Positions 10,251 to 23,600 of a stretch of DNA of 64,000 bases are shown here, piece after piece; position 1 is the first letter of the stretch; every line of letters starts with the position of its first letter. The notes below the pieces were generated by a model. That model searched no databases and was not told the origin of the DNA. It saw only the letters and a list, made by a program, of their open reading frames with translations. Origin of the DNA: Actinernus sp. WN-2022 (Eukaryota > Cnidaria > Anthozoa > Actiniaria > Actinernidae). Both the position numbers and the translations under genes were made by a program. The stretch is taken from positions 224,912 to 288,911 of the forward strand of contig JAOWCC010000033.1 in assembly GCA_030867875.1 (NCBI GenBank). Reading direction: 5' to 3'.

Positions 10251-12294
10251 ATAAAAGCTCATTGAAACCACATACTATGATAGGCATGAGGTCATGAGGT
10301 CCCCCGGGGCCGTAGACTGCAGCGAGTGGCGGTAAAACATAAACTGGCAGAATCACGCAGGAAATGAGATGCGGATGAACTATTTTAAATAGTCTCTACT
10401 TTGTGAGGAAGTTAGCATGTAAATTGCTAAAGCATTAATAAATGAGAAATGATAATACTATAGTACATCTAGTCCGCAGCGGCAACCGTGATTCCTGATA
10501 GACGAGTAGAGACTGGTAACTACAGTTCTGTAAATCGGTCAGCGGCAACGGACGCATGCTCATGAGTACATCGGGTTTCGGCGGTCGAACGAATTTCAAC
10601 GGTTCCATTTCTGAACGGACTTTTCCTACATTTGGCTACAACTTCAATGGATTTACAGAACGTTAGCTAGTTTAAGAGTTTTGTAACCAAGCTTAGAACT
10701 CATCAAGACGTCGTTTGGACCCTAAATGGCTATTTATGGACTGGTATGCTTGGAGGAAAACGAAACACTAAAAACTAACAGTTCGAAGATGACGGTAAGT
10801 TGGCCGGTAACTGCCTTTATACACAGTTTTATTTTTAACTTTTAAAGTAATGACTAATGCTAGTAATGGTCCAAAGACCAAAGTAATTCCTAATTTACCT
10901 ACAAGTAGATATGTTGATCGGTAGGTCCCTTAATAATACTTACAAAACGTAAATATAATGAGTATTTCATGGATGAACTAACTATGCAATTTGATCACTC
11001 TCTCGCCTTTATAAATCTGCGACCGAGCAGTCACATTACAACTTAAATACTCGGCGACTCGAATTAACCATCTAGTTACAATTTTAGGACACTGTTATGT
11101 TTGAGTATATTTCTAAGTTAACAAGGTCGTTTGACTAAACGAGTATCATTATAACACAAAACCATAGACTAAGCATGCAAATGCCCCACTACAAATATAT
11201 ATCCCGAGGGGAGGGAATGGGCATTGCTGGAATTGACTGTTGCATAATAGAATTTGGACTTTTGTTTTAATTTCTTAATTAACAAAATAACATGTACTTT
11301 CTTTATTAGAATTTCTTTGATAGTAGGTATTTCCAATGGTCACACAAACAACTTGAAAATCAAAAACAATTTTGTTGTTTCCCAAAATAACGTAAATTAA
11401 GTAACTACACCACTGCTAACAGTAAGTGTTGTACTCTTCCTTTTTCAGCATGTTCATGTATGCTAGAAAAGCAAAAATAGAACAACAGGACTGGCAGGCA
11501 TATGTGTACAGTATGCAACAAGTTTGCTGGTTGGCTGAGTACACATGGGAGAAGACCAACAGATAAGACTTAAAAAAACATAAACTAGGCTATTTTAGGA
11601 TAATATTACTAATCTTTAAAAATATACCTGACCTGCTATATGAAAGGAATACTTATAATAATTATGCTTACAACATTTTCTGGAATATTAATGCCAGGTA
11701 TCTGTACAATGTATGAGCAGGGTGATTTAAAATAAATGCTAGGGACATTTATTTGAGACCCTGCTTTTTATTCAAGACCTGGCCTGGCACAGCCTGAATT
11801 TCATATTTTATAATTTTGCATAATTATCATAAGTAACTCATCAGAGAAGATGGCAGGATTTTTCTTTCTGATTTGGACTCACATGGTTGATCGTTGATGT
11901 ATTGATGTGTTGCATAACTGTACACATCAATATAAAAGCAATGTTTACTGAAAATCTGATTAGCTGACGAAGAAGGTACATGTACATTTCTTATTGGGGG
12001 CAGAATTGTGTCCTATTGATTGCTTGATAAACACTTGCAAAACTTTGTTAATTGGGAGGCCAAAGGCCTGGCACAAGTAATAACTAATCAAGCAAGTTTC
12101 TTGAACAATAAAAATTGTGTCTTGTGTTCATGTTTGATATTTGACACTAACCCGGTTTTCCCATGAGATAGAATGCACATTACAATTTATTCCACTATTT
12201 TGTCAAAAAGTTTGACCTCTGTTATTAACAAGTAATCACATGGGTCCTCATAAACGTAAGGATTAATTTCACAGAGGCACAACAACAACAAATA

Positions 12295-12777
12295 TTAATG
12301 TCTAATAAACACTCGGTCAATATTATTATGGCTAAATTTTAGGTAAAGCATGGGCATTTGTTTAAGAAAATGCAGAATTACTTGAATCACTGCAGAGGTT
12401 ACATGACAAATGCATTGCAGTACAATGTACATGTTCAATGTAAGTTGTATTTTCTCAAATACAAGCCCTGGCATTTCATGGAATTTGGCTCTGTGGACCA
12501 GGTTGTTCAAAGGGTTGATAGCTTGGGGACTTATCCAGTGGATAAGATTATCCACCCTTTGAACAACTGGGCCCTGGTCTATAGAGCCACATTTTATAAG
12601 TAAATGTCAGGGCTTGTATTTAAGAAAATACAACTTACATTGTACATGTACCAGTTGCAATTCATTTTAGTCATGTAACATTCGTAATTCAAGTAACTGC
12701 ATTTTCTCAAACAAATGCCCATGCTTTCCTTACAATTTAGTCATAATAATATTGACCCAGTGTTTATAAGACATTAA
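12295..12777. repeat. Palindrome 1 in the CACTA-like element
   Basis: Arms of roughly 200 bases: TTAATGTCT at 12295 is mirrored at 12777, and GCATGGGCATTTGTTT is mirrored near 12712. The centre (about 12498-12570) is itself an inverted pair around TTATCCAGTGGATAA. This is a foldback element; no gene. Confidence 0.8.
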
Positions 12778-13324
12778 AGTGCATATGAGCTTTCCTGTAA
12801 TTTTCATAGCTATGAATCTCAGAAAAGTTTTGAGTACTCCTTCGGAGAAATTTTTGGTTTACAGAGAATACTCTATCTTCTACGCTTGTTTGAAATCGTG
12901 GAAACGTGACCTTTCCTGACCCATGACCGCGTAAGTGAAAGCCTGGGTCGATACCTCGGTCGACGTCATCTCATTAATGCATTATTCTCCATGGCACCTT
13001 TCTATCACAACACCATCGATTTTTAGATAATACTTGTATACACAGTTTATGAGCTGTTAGTAAAGGAAAAAGTCGTATTAGTGAAAATTGTAAGTTTTTA
13101 TTCAAATTGTTGCAAAGTTGAATTAATTAAATGACGTCTAACGAGGTATCGACCCAGGCTTTTACTTACGCGGTCATGGGTCAGGAAAGGTCACGTTTCC
13201 ACGATTTTAAACAAGCGCAGAAGATAGAGTATTCTCTGTAAACCAAAAATTTCTTTGCAGGGGTACTCGAAACTTTCCTAAGGTTCATAGCTATGAAAAT
13301 TGCACGAAGGCTCATATGCACTTT
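12776..13324. repeat. Palindrome 2 in the CACTA-like element
   Basis: The left arm 12776-12967 is the inverse complement of 13133-13324, including CCTGGGTCGATACCTCG against CGAGGTATCGACCCAGG. The spacer of about 165 bases is unrelated to the arms. Diverged full relatives lie in intron 7 of the discoidin gene (24770-25115 and 59400-59735). Confidence 0.85.
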
Positions 13325-13339
13325 GATCTTTTTTGTTGT

Positions 13340-14353
13340 TGGCCTTGGAAACCAGCTGACTCTTATCGCTCCCCCACTCATGAAAGAGACGTCTGGGCAG
13401 CAAGGCAGAAAATTCCATGCTGATGACATAGCAGATAGCCGTTTAACAATGCATAAATTAGTTGCAATTCTCAGAAGCTGAATGCAAACAACAGAGAGTT
13501 ATTTTCAAGGAATATAACTACCAGCAAGACTGTTGATTTGCTTGACAGTGGATCACTGTCATGAACAACCATGAAATTCAAGCCTATTTAGCGTGTGTCG
13601 GTAGCTACATGTAGTTTGCTTCGTTCTTTCAGCGGCCCGGTCAAGGGAATTTGTCCTACGACTGCCAAAACATATTAATTGTTTATAATTTTAAAACCTA
13701 CACACAATACAGCAGGCCACTTTTCAAGCCAGCTCTTTTGCCAGGTCTGTAGCCAAAGAGGTTAGCTACAGAATGCAGTTATTTTCAAGGTATACTACCG
13801 AGGCTGCCCGTTTGCTTGGGTGAATGGCCATCACGTTCGTGATTCATAGCGCACTTTAATACATGTAATGTTTATTCATAGCAGAGATTCCCTGCCTAGC
13901 AAAAGATCCAGCTTGAAGAGTGGCCCTGCAACAACCACTCATCCAGTGTTCTGTGATAGCTCAGTGTGTGTAGGTTTATATGAAATTATAAACAACTACT
14001 ACAGTACCAGTTTTTGATCACTTTACTCAGTGTAAATCTTTTCACAATACGACATTTCGCTTTACTAACAGCTGAAAGAAATATGCAAAGGAGCCACCAA
14101 CAGCACCGACACATGCTAAATATGCTCGAATTTCATGGTGGTTCATGACGGTAATCCACTGCCAAGCAGCCTCAGTAGTTATATTCCTTGAAAAGAACTA
14201 TGTTGTTCGCATCGGCTTCTGAGAATTGCAACTAATTTATGCATCGTGAAATGGCTATCTGCACATGTATGTCATCAGTATGGAATTTTCTGCCTCGCTG
14301 CACAGACGTCCCTTTCACAAGTGGGGGAGCGATAAGAGTTGGCTGGTTTCCCA
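13340..14353. repeat. Palindrome 3 in the CACTA-like element
   Basis: About 1 kb. CTCTTATCGCTCCCCCACT near 13360 is mirrored by its complement near 14330. CCTACACACA near 13697 is mirrored by TGTGTGTAGG near 13966. A further inner pair occurs at 13719-13750 and 13894-13928. Arms are diverged. Confidence 0.75.
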
Positions 14354-14460
14354 GGCTAGCATGGTCAGTAAGGTGTTTGTAATATGGCATTTTCCATAAA
14401 GTAAATGTTTTTTGAAGCACTGATATAAAATCATAAAACTCGTTGATGTTGGCATTGTCC

Positions 14461-15410
14461 TAGCCTGCGAAAGCAGCTGCATCTTTGTACTCACTCTGAA
14501 ACAGATTCCCCCAAAGAAATGTCTGCAGGGCGAGAAACAACATTCCATATTGATGATGTATTTTTGGCTAAAAATTTTTTTTGAACAAGCTTCAAGTGCA
14601 AATTGCAAAGCAAGTGTAGGGAAAGATTGTCTTTGGATGTCTTTAAACAGTGTGTCAAAGAGTTATACAGGCCCTGCTTTTAGCTTTGAATCGCTCACCA
14701 ACAGTCAGGTCAATTCCTTAATATGCAACTGTTGTGATGTATTTGTGTTTACCGATGAAACTTTAATGAAAGTCCACAGAAAGTTTGAAGCATATCTTGA
14801 CTCTTGTGTATGTACAAACTCTATGTACACGTATGTACAAACTCAAATTATTAGTCTCAATTATTAATCTCAAACTTCAGATGGATACCATTATGGCCAT
14901 GATACAAACTAGGGTGTAGCAAGAATAATTGATTGGTATAGCAGGCGATCAAATCTACTGTAATGAACTGATACAGCTCTTCTCAAATAGCAAAGTGAAG
15001 TTAGCCTTGAATTGTGTGGTGGTACAGCAAAGTGAATGAGTACAAGTTACATGTACATGAACATTCAAATCTCATCGGTAAGCTCAAATACATCTTTACC
15101 ATCACAACAACAGTCCCATAAGGAATTGATCTGACTGTTGGTGAAGGATTTAAAGCCAAAAGCATGGCCCAGCTCTTCGACACTGTTTAAAATCATACAA
15201 AGACAATATTTCCCTATGCTTGCTTTGCACTCAAAAGTTTGTTGGGAAAAAATAATTATGCACAGAAGACAAAATGATCTGTGATTGACCAATTTTTTGA
15301 CGAGATTCAGGTCAAACACCAGTATGGAATTTTGTTACTCGTTCTGCAGGCGTTTCTTTGCGGAAACGGTTTCGGAGTGAGCACAAAGATGCAGCTGCTT
15401 TTGCAGGCTA
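14461..15410. repeat. Palindrome 4 in the CACTA-like element
   Basis: The left end TAGCCTGCGAAAGCAGCTGC is mirrored at 15410 with one mismatch. Arms continue inward to about 14880 and 15000, with moderate divergence. Antisense ORFs over the arms are by-products of the symmetry. Confidence 0.8.
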
Positions 15411-16374
15411 GCGTTGGGATTGAAAGAGCTGGTCAGACTTTAGTGTCTGCCACCTCACTTATGAATGCTATCTATATATATTAAGTGCTTTACCCGTTGA
15501 AGCTGATACATTTATATATATATATATATACATATAGTATACTCATACATGTACATGTTTCAGGGTCCATTTCCAGAAAGCATACAGATTAGCACATCCT
15601 GTGGTAATTCTGGTAAGAGACTATTAATTTTTGTTACCATGGTAATTTACCTTGGATTCGTGCTAATCACGTTTTTGGGGACTGAACTGAGCATGTACAT
15701 GTATCTTATGAATATAATTTTGTATATTAGAAATGCTTGCACAAGTTGTCAATAGCATTGATTATGCCAATTTTGTTATGTTATAGCTACGTGTATATAG
15801 TACATGTAAGTCAACCCTGCATTGCTTTAATAGTTGACTTTAGGTTACATTACTTGTATGATCTCATGTATTTATCTTGTGTATTTTATGACATGAAACG
15901 TTTTATGCACTAAAATGTAAATTGCAGTCATGGAAATATTTGAATAAATGTGAATTTACAATCTAGAAATTCTGTTCAGCTATTATTGAAATGAGTTAAG
16001 TTGGAAGAAATATTTATTTATCCTGGGAAATATAGTGAAATCTTTTCTGGGTTCCAAATTACAAAGAAAGGTCAAAACAGCCCTTCTTTGGGCTAAAACA
16101 GCTCTTTTTGGGAGGGCTGTTTCTTTGGGGGCTAATTATTTTGGGGCTGTTTCTGCTTCCATAAAACCCAAATTGACCCCAGTGTCTTCCAAATCAGCAC
16201 TTAAAAAGGTCTAATTCAGCCCAAAAGCTGGGGTCAAATTAGCTCTACAACCTGGGGCTGTTTTAGCTCCATTGTAATGGGACTAAAACAGCCCCAAAAT
16301 TAACACCAAATTTTACTCACCGTTTTGGCCCCATTTTTGGGGCCGAAACGGCTCTTTTCAATTTACAGTGTACT

Positions 16375-16536
16375 CTTTCTCGAAATAACACGTCCCCTCG
16401 TATAGATCAGAAGAGAAAGGAGACAAGGCCAACGACTTATACGTCCCCGCCCAAGGACGCGGCTGGGATTCGAACACCCGACCTTCCGCACTCTAGGCCG
16501 TGCTCTACCAACTGAGCTAATCTTTGAGGCGGTCAC
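16375..16536 (-). repeat. tRNA-derived SINE (copy A)
   Basis: Read on the minus strand, it has TTAGCTCAGTTGGTAGAGC (A box) and GTGTTCGAATCCC (B box) in tRNA-like spacing. It continues about 90 bases past the tRNA-like part. The T arm and acceptor stem do not pair properly, so it is not a functional tRNA gene. The CACTA-like element inserted directly beside it. Confidence 0.7.
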
Positions 16537-17954
16537 ACAACGCCTGGAAGGCATATTTCTACTAAAAACCTCTTCGCGTACACAAGAATAAAGTTATATT
16601 TATTCTTGCGAGGTTTGCGCGAAAAAAGTAGCCACGCTGGTTGTCGTGTTGCGCGTATGACGTCACTTCCGCTGAATAAAGGAACGGCTTCCAGTAATGG
16701 CGGACAGGATTTTACCGGTAAACTCTCCAAAAATGTTGTAGTTTAACTCGCTCACTTTGGGAGTTTTTTTTACTAATTTGGATATTTCGGCTAGATTGCA
16801 CAATACCCCACCACTTCGAAAGATCACTTGAAAAGCCTTTACAAATTGTGCAAAATTTACCATTTAGTTAAAGTGTATTTAGTCAGACTCGTTCTATGAA
16901 TGATTTGGGGTTAAAAATGGGAAGGATTTTTTTATATTGCAGGGTTACGTTTTTAGAAGGTTTGTATGAGAATTTGAGAAAATGCATTATTAATGAACAA
17001 AGTGGTGGGGTAATCTGCAATCGCATATTTCTAACGTTGATTGACCTATTTATACTAAAAAAGAGTGGCAAATGTTCGTCGTGATAAGATGGAAATATAG
17101 CAAAAGGCGTATGGAATATGACTCGAATCAACCATCGATTTTCATGAACACTTCCTACTTCTAATCCCTGCCACAACACTATCAGATATTGAAATGATGA
17201 ACAAAAATACCCCAAAAAACTTTGGAAGCAATCATATATGCAATAAAATACCTGGTAAACAACACTTCCTAATGACTCGAGAATACGGCGGCCATGTTTA
17301 ATCCAAGGAGAATAAAAAGCTTTGCATCGCGCAGAATGGCGCGACACATCCGGGTATTTTATTAGATGCAGGAGCGGTAAATTCAAAGCCTACACAATGA
17401 ATAACGATGCAAACAATAGAGGAATTGGACTAAAAGGCTTAAGTGAACTAGACGTTTTGCTTATTTATGGTTAAATACAATTTGCTAGAGCTTAGGTACT
17501 ACCTGGCATTTGAAGAAGAGATATCAATGAACAATTTCCACCCAATTTCAACTTATTTGAGTAAGTATAAGCATTATCGGTTGGACCATGAATTTTGGGT
17601 TTTTTAACTGTTTCTACAGTGGAATATTCACTTTAGCTCACTTTGAGGCCAATTTTCTCGCTAACAATCGTGTTTTCTACTTAGATACCAACTGGAAAAG
17701 TTAGTTTAGTATGTTACTTACTACCAGCCGTTTTTTCATAGTAATCTGACCAGTATTAGTATTATCGAAATCAATATTTCCAAGCCATGTCTTAAAACCT
17801 CGAATTCGCCTCCCGTTTTGAAGTTTGAATATTCCCGCGGGACTTCTCTTGGCTCTCTAGCTCCTCCTTCACGAACAATAGCACACCCGCCGCATGATTA
17901 GCCATTGAAATTGACACAGAACCAAAGCTCAAAATTATTGTTAAAATAACACTT

Positions 17955-18285
17955 GCGCGTCATGAGCAAATCTTGAACTAACGTTTAAATTAGTTCAAGC
18001 TCCAAAATGAGACGTAACTCATGTTCGTAGGTGCTCTAGAACTATTTAAAAGCTAAAAAAATCGCCCAGCCGAGTTGGCGGCAAAGTACTTTCAAACTGA
18101 AGCTGAGTAAAAGGCAACCTCGACAAAACAAATCTTAGTGAGAATTAAATAAAAACTATAAACTTAGCGCGTCAAAAGCAAATCATAACGTTGTATTCAC
18201 AATAATTCAAATTAAACTTCAAATTGAGACGTTGCTCATGTTCGTACGTGCTCTAGAAGTATTTAAAAGCTAAAAACATCGCACC
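17955..18285. repeat. Pair of diverged direct repeats
   Basis: A unit of about 110 bases ending GTGCTCTAGAASTATTTAAA plus AGCTAAAAA (S is C or G) occurs at about 17955-18060 and again at 18165-18285. The same pair is in copy B (about 52985-53310). Confidence 0.65.
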
Positions 18286-20062
18286 GGCGATCTCAAAGTT
18301 ATAACTTTCTTCGTTTTATACGATTCATAGGAAAAAAGTAAACCAACACGATTCTTTAATTAATTTCTCAGAGAAAACTAAGCGGCGATTCGAATCATGG
18401 ATTTAACCCAAAACTTTTACAAAGACAAGGTATCTTAAACTTTGAATTGAAAGTTTTAAGTCTGTATCTGTGTAATTGACCCACCAAGGAAATTACAAGA
18501 TCGAACAGACGAAAGGCTTTGCTTTTGAACTTCAGGGGCGGTAATGACAAATCGGCTTCTGATATAACAACATTTGTTAGTGTGATGACCTTCTTTAACG
18601 AGCTTTGGGAGTCCACTATTCCCATGAAGCGAGCAGTTGACATTGATTGACATGTGTTTCATGTGATGTGGGAGTAGAGTATTCCCAAACCGATTTGTCA
18701 AAAGCCAATCACAATCGCTTTCCCGCAGAATAATTAGCAATATTATAATTATTCCGTCCTCACTCTAACCTCTCGGCCGTAAGTACATGTCGACGAGAAC
18801 AATATAATTCTGCGCGATGGTTTTAGACCCGTGAACTCGTTCTGAAACTGCCCAGCACGAGGCTACGCATGGGAAATCTATTGTTTCAAGCCAACATGGC
18901 CGCCGTGTGATTAAAGCGAATTCGTGCGTGTGACAAGCTCTTTCCATCACTCATTCTTTATGTTAATCAGGAATTCCAAATACCTCGAAAACGATAAAAT
19001 CCTCGGCGCTACGACCCACTTTTTTTGGAACACTAATAAACACTTGAATTCCTGTTTGAAATAGTACTTCAAGGCCGTGATTGACCTTCAGCACATGGGA
19101 GAATTATATTATATATAAAATATACGTTTGTTGTGCACCACTGAGATAAAAAATTGCAGGAATCTCTCAGCTAAATGTCAAATGATTAGCGTCGTATGGG
19201 CTACATAGTTTTGGAATTAAAGTGATCAACATGATTCAACATTCTTATCCGTGAGTAACCCATGGGCACGTATGATTAAACATGACGTTCCGAAAGGGTC
19301 ATGGCCAGACCACAGTCACCTTCAGTTGTCACTCAGTTGCCTTTGTGGAGTGAACATCTCTGTGATGCTCCGCCTGAGTGCTCCCAACACACTGATTGCT
19401 AATCGCGCGAAATTCAAATCAAACAGAGTAAGGACTGCAAAGTTCGCAAACTATAGTAACATACCGCCTAAAGTCTTTAATAAACAACTATCTTCTCTAT
19501 GCTCACTTTTTGATATCTTATTTGATTTTAAACCCTTAAAAGTTCGCTTTTTAACAGGAGAGCCCACGTTCTTCACTCTGCAAATTTCGAGTTTGCCATG
19601 CGTGACAAGAGGAGGGGGTAACTCTTTTATAGCGGAACTGGTTATGTTTCGGGTATATTGTTGCCGTCGTGCCGAAAAACCTGACCTTAAGCAGCTACAC
19701 GCAAGTAATACAATGTGACGAGATAACAACTACGTGGAAAAGAGAAGCAAGCTAATCATACACAATAACGTAACGTGGGCAGCTCTTACGTAACATTGTT
19801 AGTTGAAGAGAATGGCGATAAACAAGAATGGAAAACGCGACATTCTTCTAACTTGTGGGGGATGCGACATTATTCTAAGGGTTGTTTCCCGACCGAACAG
19901 CCTGGTATTCTGAGGTACTAACAATCACTCATGATTGTAAACTGCACAGCAGCACGTTGCGCCAGAATAGCAGTCCGTATCACAAAAAATAACCTTGTGA
20001 AGCGCATGTCAATATACTCATGTATAATTTCGTCACTATATAAATGAATACCTTTATTTTTT
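18286..20062. other. Unannotated stretch with right arm of the large TIR element
   Basis: ORFs of up to 155 residues (19251-19718, plus strand, with an overlapping antisense ORF) are preserved in both copies. They show no domain, signal peptide or biased composition, and preservation is expected from the recency of the duplication alone. The last 180 bases are the right terminal repeat of the element starting at 9838. Confidence 0.4.
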
Positions 20063-20656
20063 TAACGGGCAATTAAATACAACAACTTACTCCTTGTTCA
20101 AAACATCATTCTAATCATATGTTACGTAATCCTACTGGGATTACGTTAAGTTGGCAAAAATGCCAGGTTTTAAGTAAACAGTACAGGTACAATAAGGACC
20201 ATTAGTCAAGAACCCACGTACAGAAGTTTATTGGGACAGTTGTACGGCCGGGTTACGCTTAAGGTAAGATCTTTAAAACGTTATCTTAATTGAGTATAAA
20301 ATTGACTGTAAAATGTATGGGTTCGTTTGACTGAGCCTGTTTTACGTAAGTTTTCTAACAAAAGTAACAGTTACTGATAAAACCACGAGGCCACTGAAGT
20401 ATTGGTTAAGCTAAGAGACCATTCACATGTGTATTGAAATACTAGTATTCATTTCCAACTGCGATAGCTATCCTGCCCCAAAATACGGCGTTTCTTTCTT
20501 TCTCTCTTGTTGACAAACGCTGTTGACGGTAACGTTTTAATCTCCGTTTAGCCATGGTGCACAGACGGGCTGTGGTGTAGTATGACTGACCGTGATTGCA
20601 AATATCTTTCCAGTATATTAACCTTTTTTTCCTTTCCGTAGAATTGCCGACCCACA
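20063..20656 (+). promoter_or_regulatory. Upstream region of discoidin/vWA gene, copy A
   Basis: This is the 5' flank and probable 5' UTR of the gene starting at 20657. A short hairpin ACGTAATCC...GGATTACGT sits at about 20124-20146. No TATA box or transcription start can be fixed with confidence. The stretch begins directly after the right arm of the large TIR element, so that element abuts the promoter region. Confidence 0.4.
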
Positions 20657-23600
20657 ATGACAGGAAAACTCCTGTTACTTGTTCTATTCTTGCACGTGCT
20701 TCATATTCAAGGTAATTTTTGTTTGTTTTTATCCGGCGCCGGAGAAGCTATTAAGATTGGTTACTAATTCAATCAGAAATACTGTCCAGTAGTCTTTCTT
20801 GTAAGGGCAAACCAAACCGAAATTAAAGACTTGTTAATTCGCACTCTGCTAACAAATTGTGTTCGACTCTACACAGATTTCATTTAAATTCACAGTTAAA
20901 TCTTTAGTAAATGTACGTGTTTAGCAAACGTGTTCACACTTTCAAGAATCAGGGCAATCGCGCATGTAGCAGCTTTGGACAATAGAGGTTTTGCACCACC
21001 ACGTGATGGCAGCCATGTTGGTGGCCAGAACAATGAGATTTGTTCAATCATATGAGAAATTAAAGCTCAAAGGAATAACATTCTATTGTTCTGGCCACCA
21101 ACATGGCTGCCATCACGTGGTGGTGCAAAACCTCTATTGTTTTTATCCTGTTGACAGATTATTTTGAAGTGAAAGATTGGCGAAGCGCAAAAAGGCCCTT
21201 AATAGTTCAATTTTAACCAGTCAGTGCGGTTTATCATATGCCACGGACGATATTTCACCACTGTTGCATGCTAAACTTGATCTATAAGTTCTGTCAATAC
21301 AGGTCTCTTTGTAGACTTGCTCCAAATCGAACTCGCTTAGTCACTGGGTCAAAAAGCGAGCGCGAGAATTGAAACGAGAGGCGAGTTCGACTTGTTTCAC
21401 TTGCAGGAAATTGAATCGGGGGATTACGTTTTGGCGCGAAAACACGTTTCAGAGGCGGAGCTTATATTTCGCGCCTTTGACAAACTCTTCATGAGTACAT
21501 TCAAATTGTAAATACCACATCCACGGTCGACTGACTTGACTCGTCAACATACAATGCCTGAAGAATTGACTCTTTGTGATTGGGTAAATCTTAGTACGTC
21601 ATATGCCACGCCTCCGGTTGAAAAATCAACCGGTAAATTTGGCGCGCTGCAAGTGGGAAAAGTCCTTCGTGCGGGGGGCTAAGAAGGACTTTGATAAAGT
21701 CTAGTCTCTTTGCAACTTTAACTTTTAATAAATTTGCTGTCGACGCAAATTAGACTTAGAAATACTTCAAAGTAGAACAAATAACGACTCTTCTCGTTAG
21801 ATTCTCAGGCTGCGGTAGCGCCCGATTGCCTGACCGCTATTGGCCTAGAGAAACATGTGATCACAGACCCACAGATGACCGCCTCCTCTGTTTGGAATGC
21901 CAATCACGGAGCAGCCAATGGCAGACTGAATTTTATAGCTGGTGGAGGAAAGACTGGTGCCTGGTCTGCTAGGTACAACAACGTCCAACAATGGCTTCAG
22001 GTGGATTTTTTCCAGACGACTAAAATAACCCGCATAGCAACTCAAGGCCGACAGGACGCTAACCAATGGGTGAATAGCTACACTTTGGAATATAGTCGAG
22101 ATGGAACCGTTTGGGAAACGTACCCTAAGAAAGTAAGAACTCGTTTACATGCAACTCGGAACTATTTCTGAACAAAACGAAAACTAATAGGCCCTTTTCA
22201 AGTAAAGAGTCTCGTGTTGATATAATAATACTTCATTAATTATGAATGACTTGAGTTCGTGATCTCAATGGGGAAAGGCGTTGCCACGGATGCTGGATGG
22301 TAAGCTATCTTTTAAAACGCAGTTTTGGAAAGATCGACAATCTATTGGAGGTGGAAAATAGCATTTACAAACGGGTTTTGCTAATAACACTACCGATCTC
22401 GTACAAGTGCCTTTAAATAGATGTTGCTCTCCAGTACAACCGTGTTTATATTACTTCAAAAGGCCCATAATCTGTACAATTTCAAACTCCCCCATGAAAA
22501 TTAAATTGTGATCATTACATTGTTCGAACACTTGAAGTAAAACGAGCACAAAGTGCTCATACTCCAAAACTTACGTTGCAGTCAAATAAAACAGCAGCTT
22601 GGCAACCTAACAACCATTGTTGCTTAATTAGCGTTATACGGCGAAGTTCACAATTTATAAAGGGATACTTAGTGTGCATGATATCTCTTAACAGATGTTT
22701 GCTGGTAATAGAGACCGCTCCACCGTGGTATCTCATGACATCAGTCCAGCGATAATCGCACGATTTGTCCGCATACAACCCAAGACCTGGCAGAGCCATA
22801 TCTCGATGAGAGCGGAGTTCTATGGATGCACTTCTGGTAAGAAAAACTCAACATTATTTCTTCAGTGAACTATATTTAAATCGTTTACATTTACCAATGC
22901 TAGAGCTGCAATAAATATAGCTTTCACTTTAATCAACAGGATTCTGTGTTCCCAAGGAAATATGTGCTTCTGCACTCGGCATGATCGACGGGCGAATTCC
23001 TAATTCTCGCATCACTGCTTCTACTTCTTACAATGCAAATCTCCTACCTGCTCGTGCCAGGCTTCATCTTCGACGTCAAGGAAGGCTTCTTGGATCCTGG
23101 GCCGCTCGGGTGAATAATGTTGGTCAGTTCCTGCAAGTTGATCTCGGTAAAGTAACTAAAATCACACGTATTGCGACACAAGGAAGACAGGACGCCAACC
23201 AGTGGGTCACCACCTACCGTCTGCAGACCAGCCTGAATGGAGGATATTTCGACTCGTATGCTAACAACAAAGTTTTGAAGGGCAACAAAGACAGGCATGG
23301 TGTTGTCGTTAATATACTTGAGCCAGTCATTATCGCTAGATACATCCGGGTTCTTCCCAAGACGTGGTATGGACACATTTCCATGAGAATGGAATTGTAT
23401 GGATGTAAGGAAGGTATGACAACCTACTTTAACCATTTTCATACAAAATAAAACGTCACAGTATTAAGACCTCCATAAAATGTTTACGAACGAAATACGA
23501 ACAGGAAAACGACTAATTCAATGCATTGTTTTGTAGGATTCCAGATACCAAAGATCCCAAAATGCCAGAGCAAACTTACCATGACTGACAATCAGATGTC

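Larger units (their letters stand above)
9998..16370. mobile_element. CACTA/EnSpm-like DNA transposon, non-autonomous
   Basis: The element starts CACTGTAAATTGAAAAGAGC and ends with the exact inverse complement. It is flanked by TA (9996-9997 and 16371-16372), and copy B has the empty site with one TA at 47038-47039. Short CAATC/GATTTGG-type motifs built on 'GGGCTGATTTGGCCCC' recur in both orientations in the first 250 and last 320 bases, like the subterminal repeats of CACTA elements. No transposase ORF is seen. The interior holds four large palindromes. The superfamily rests on end sequence and subterminal repeats; a 2-bp TA duplication would also fit other groups. The stretches 10260-12290 and 15415-16050 contain nothing I can name. 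Confidence 0.75.
9838..20062. mobile_element. Large terminal-inverted-repeat element, interrupted by later insertions
   Basis: The stretch 9838-9985 is the inverse complement, with mismatches, of 19880-20062. Both contain the core GTGATACGGACTGCTATT and GTGATTGTTAGTACCTC. Without the CACTA-like insertion the element would be about 3.8 kb. In copy B the right arm is at about 54905-55080, but the left arm is cut to 46966-47040. No transposase is visible inside, so it would be non-autonomous. The outer ends and target duplication are not resolved. The interior after 16541 holds short ORFs only, none with a recognisable domain. Confidence 0.6.

Noticed and set aside
15549..15640. Candidate exon with TTTCAG before and GTAAGA after (about 15561-15613)
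   Set aside because: Isolated, very short, no homologous neighbour exons; lies inside a non-coding transposon.
16470..16536. Functional tRNA gene on the minus strand
   Set aside because: A and B boxes are present, but the T arm and acceptor stem do not pair, and the sequence continues as a SINE.
19251..19718. 155-residue ORF conserved in both copies
   Set aside because: Conservation follows from the recent duplication; no domain, no splice context, and an equally long antisense ORF overlaps it.
22557..23442. Antisense ORFs over the discoidin exons (for example 23044-23442 and 57677-58075, minus)
   Set aside because: They mirror well-supported plus-strand exons, have no domains, and are explained by codon bias on the opposite strand.
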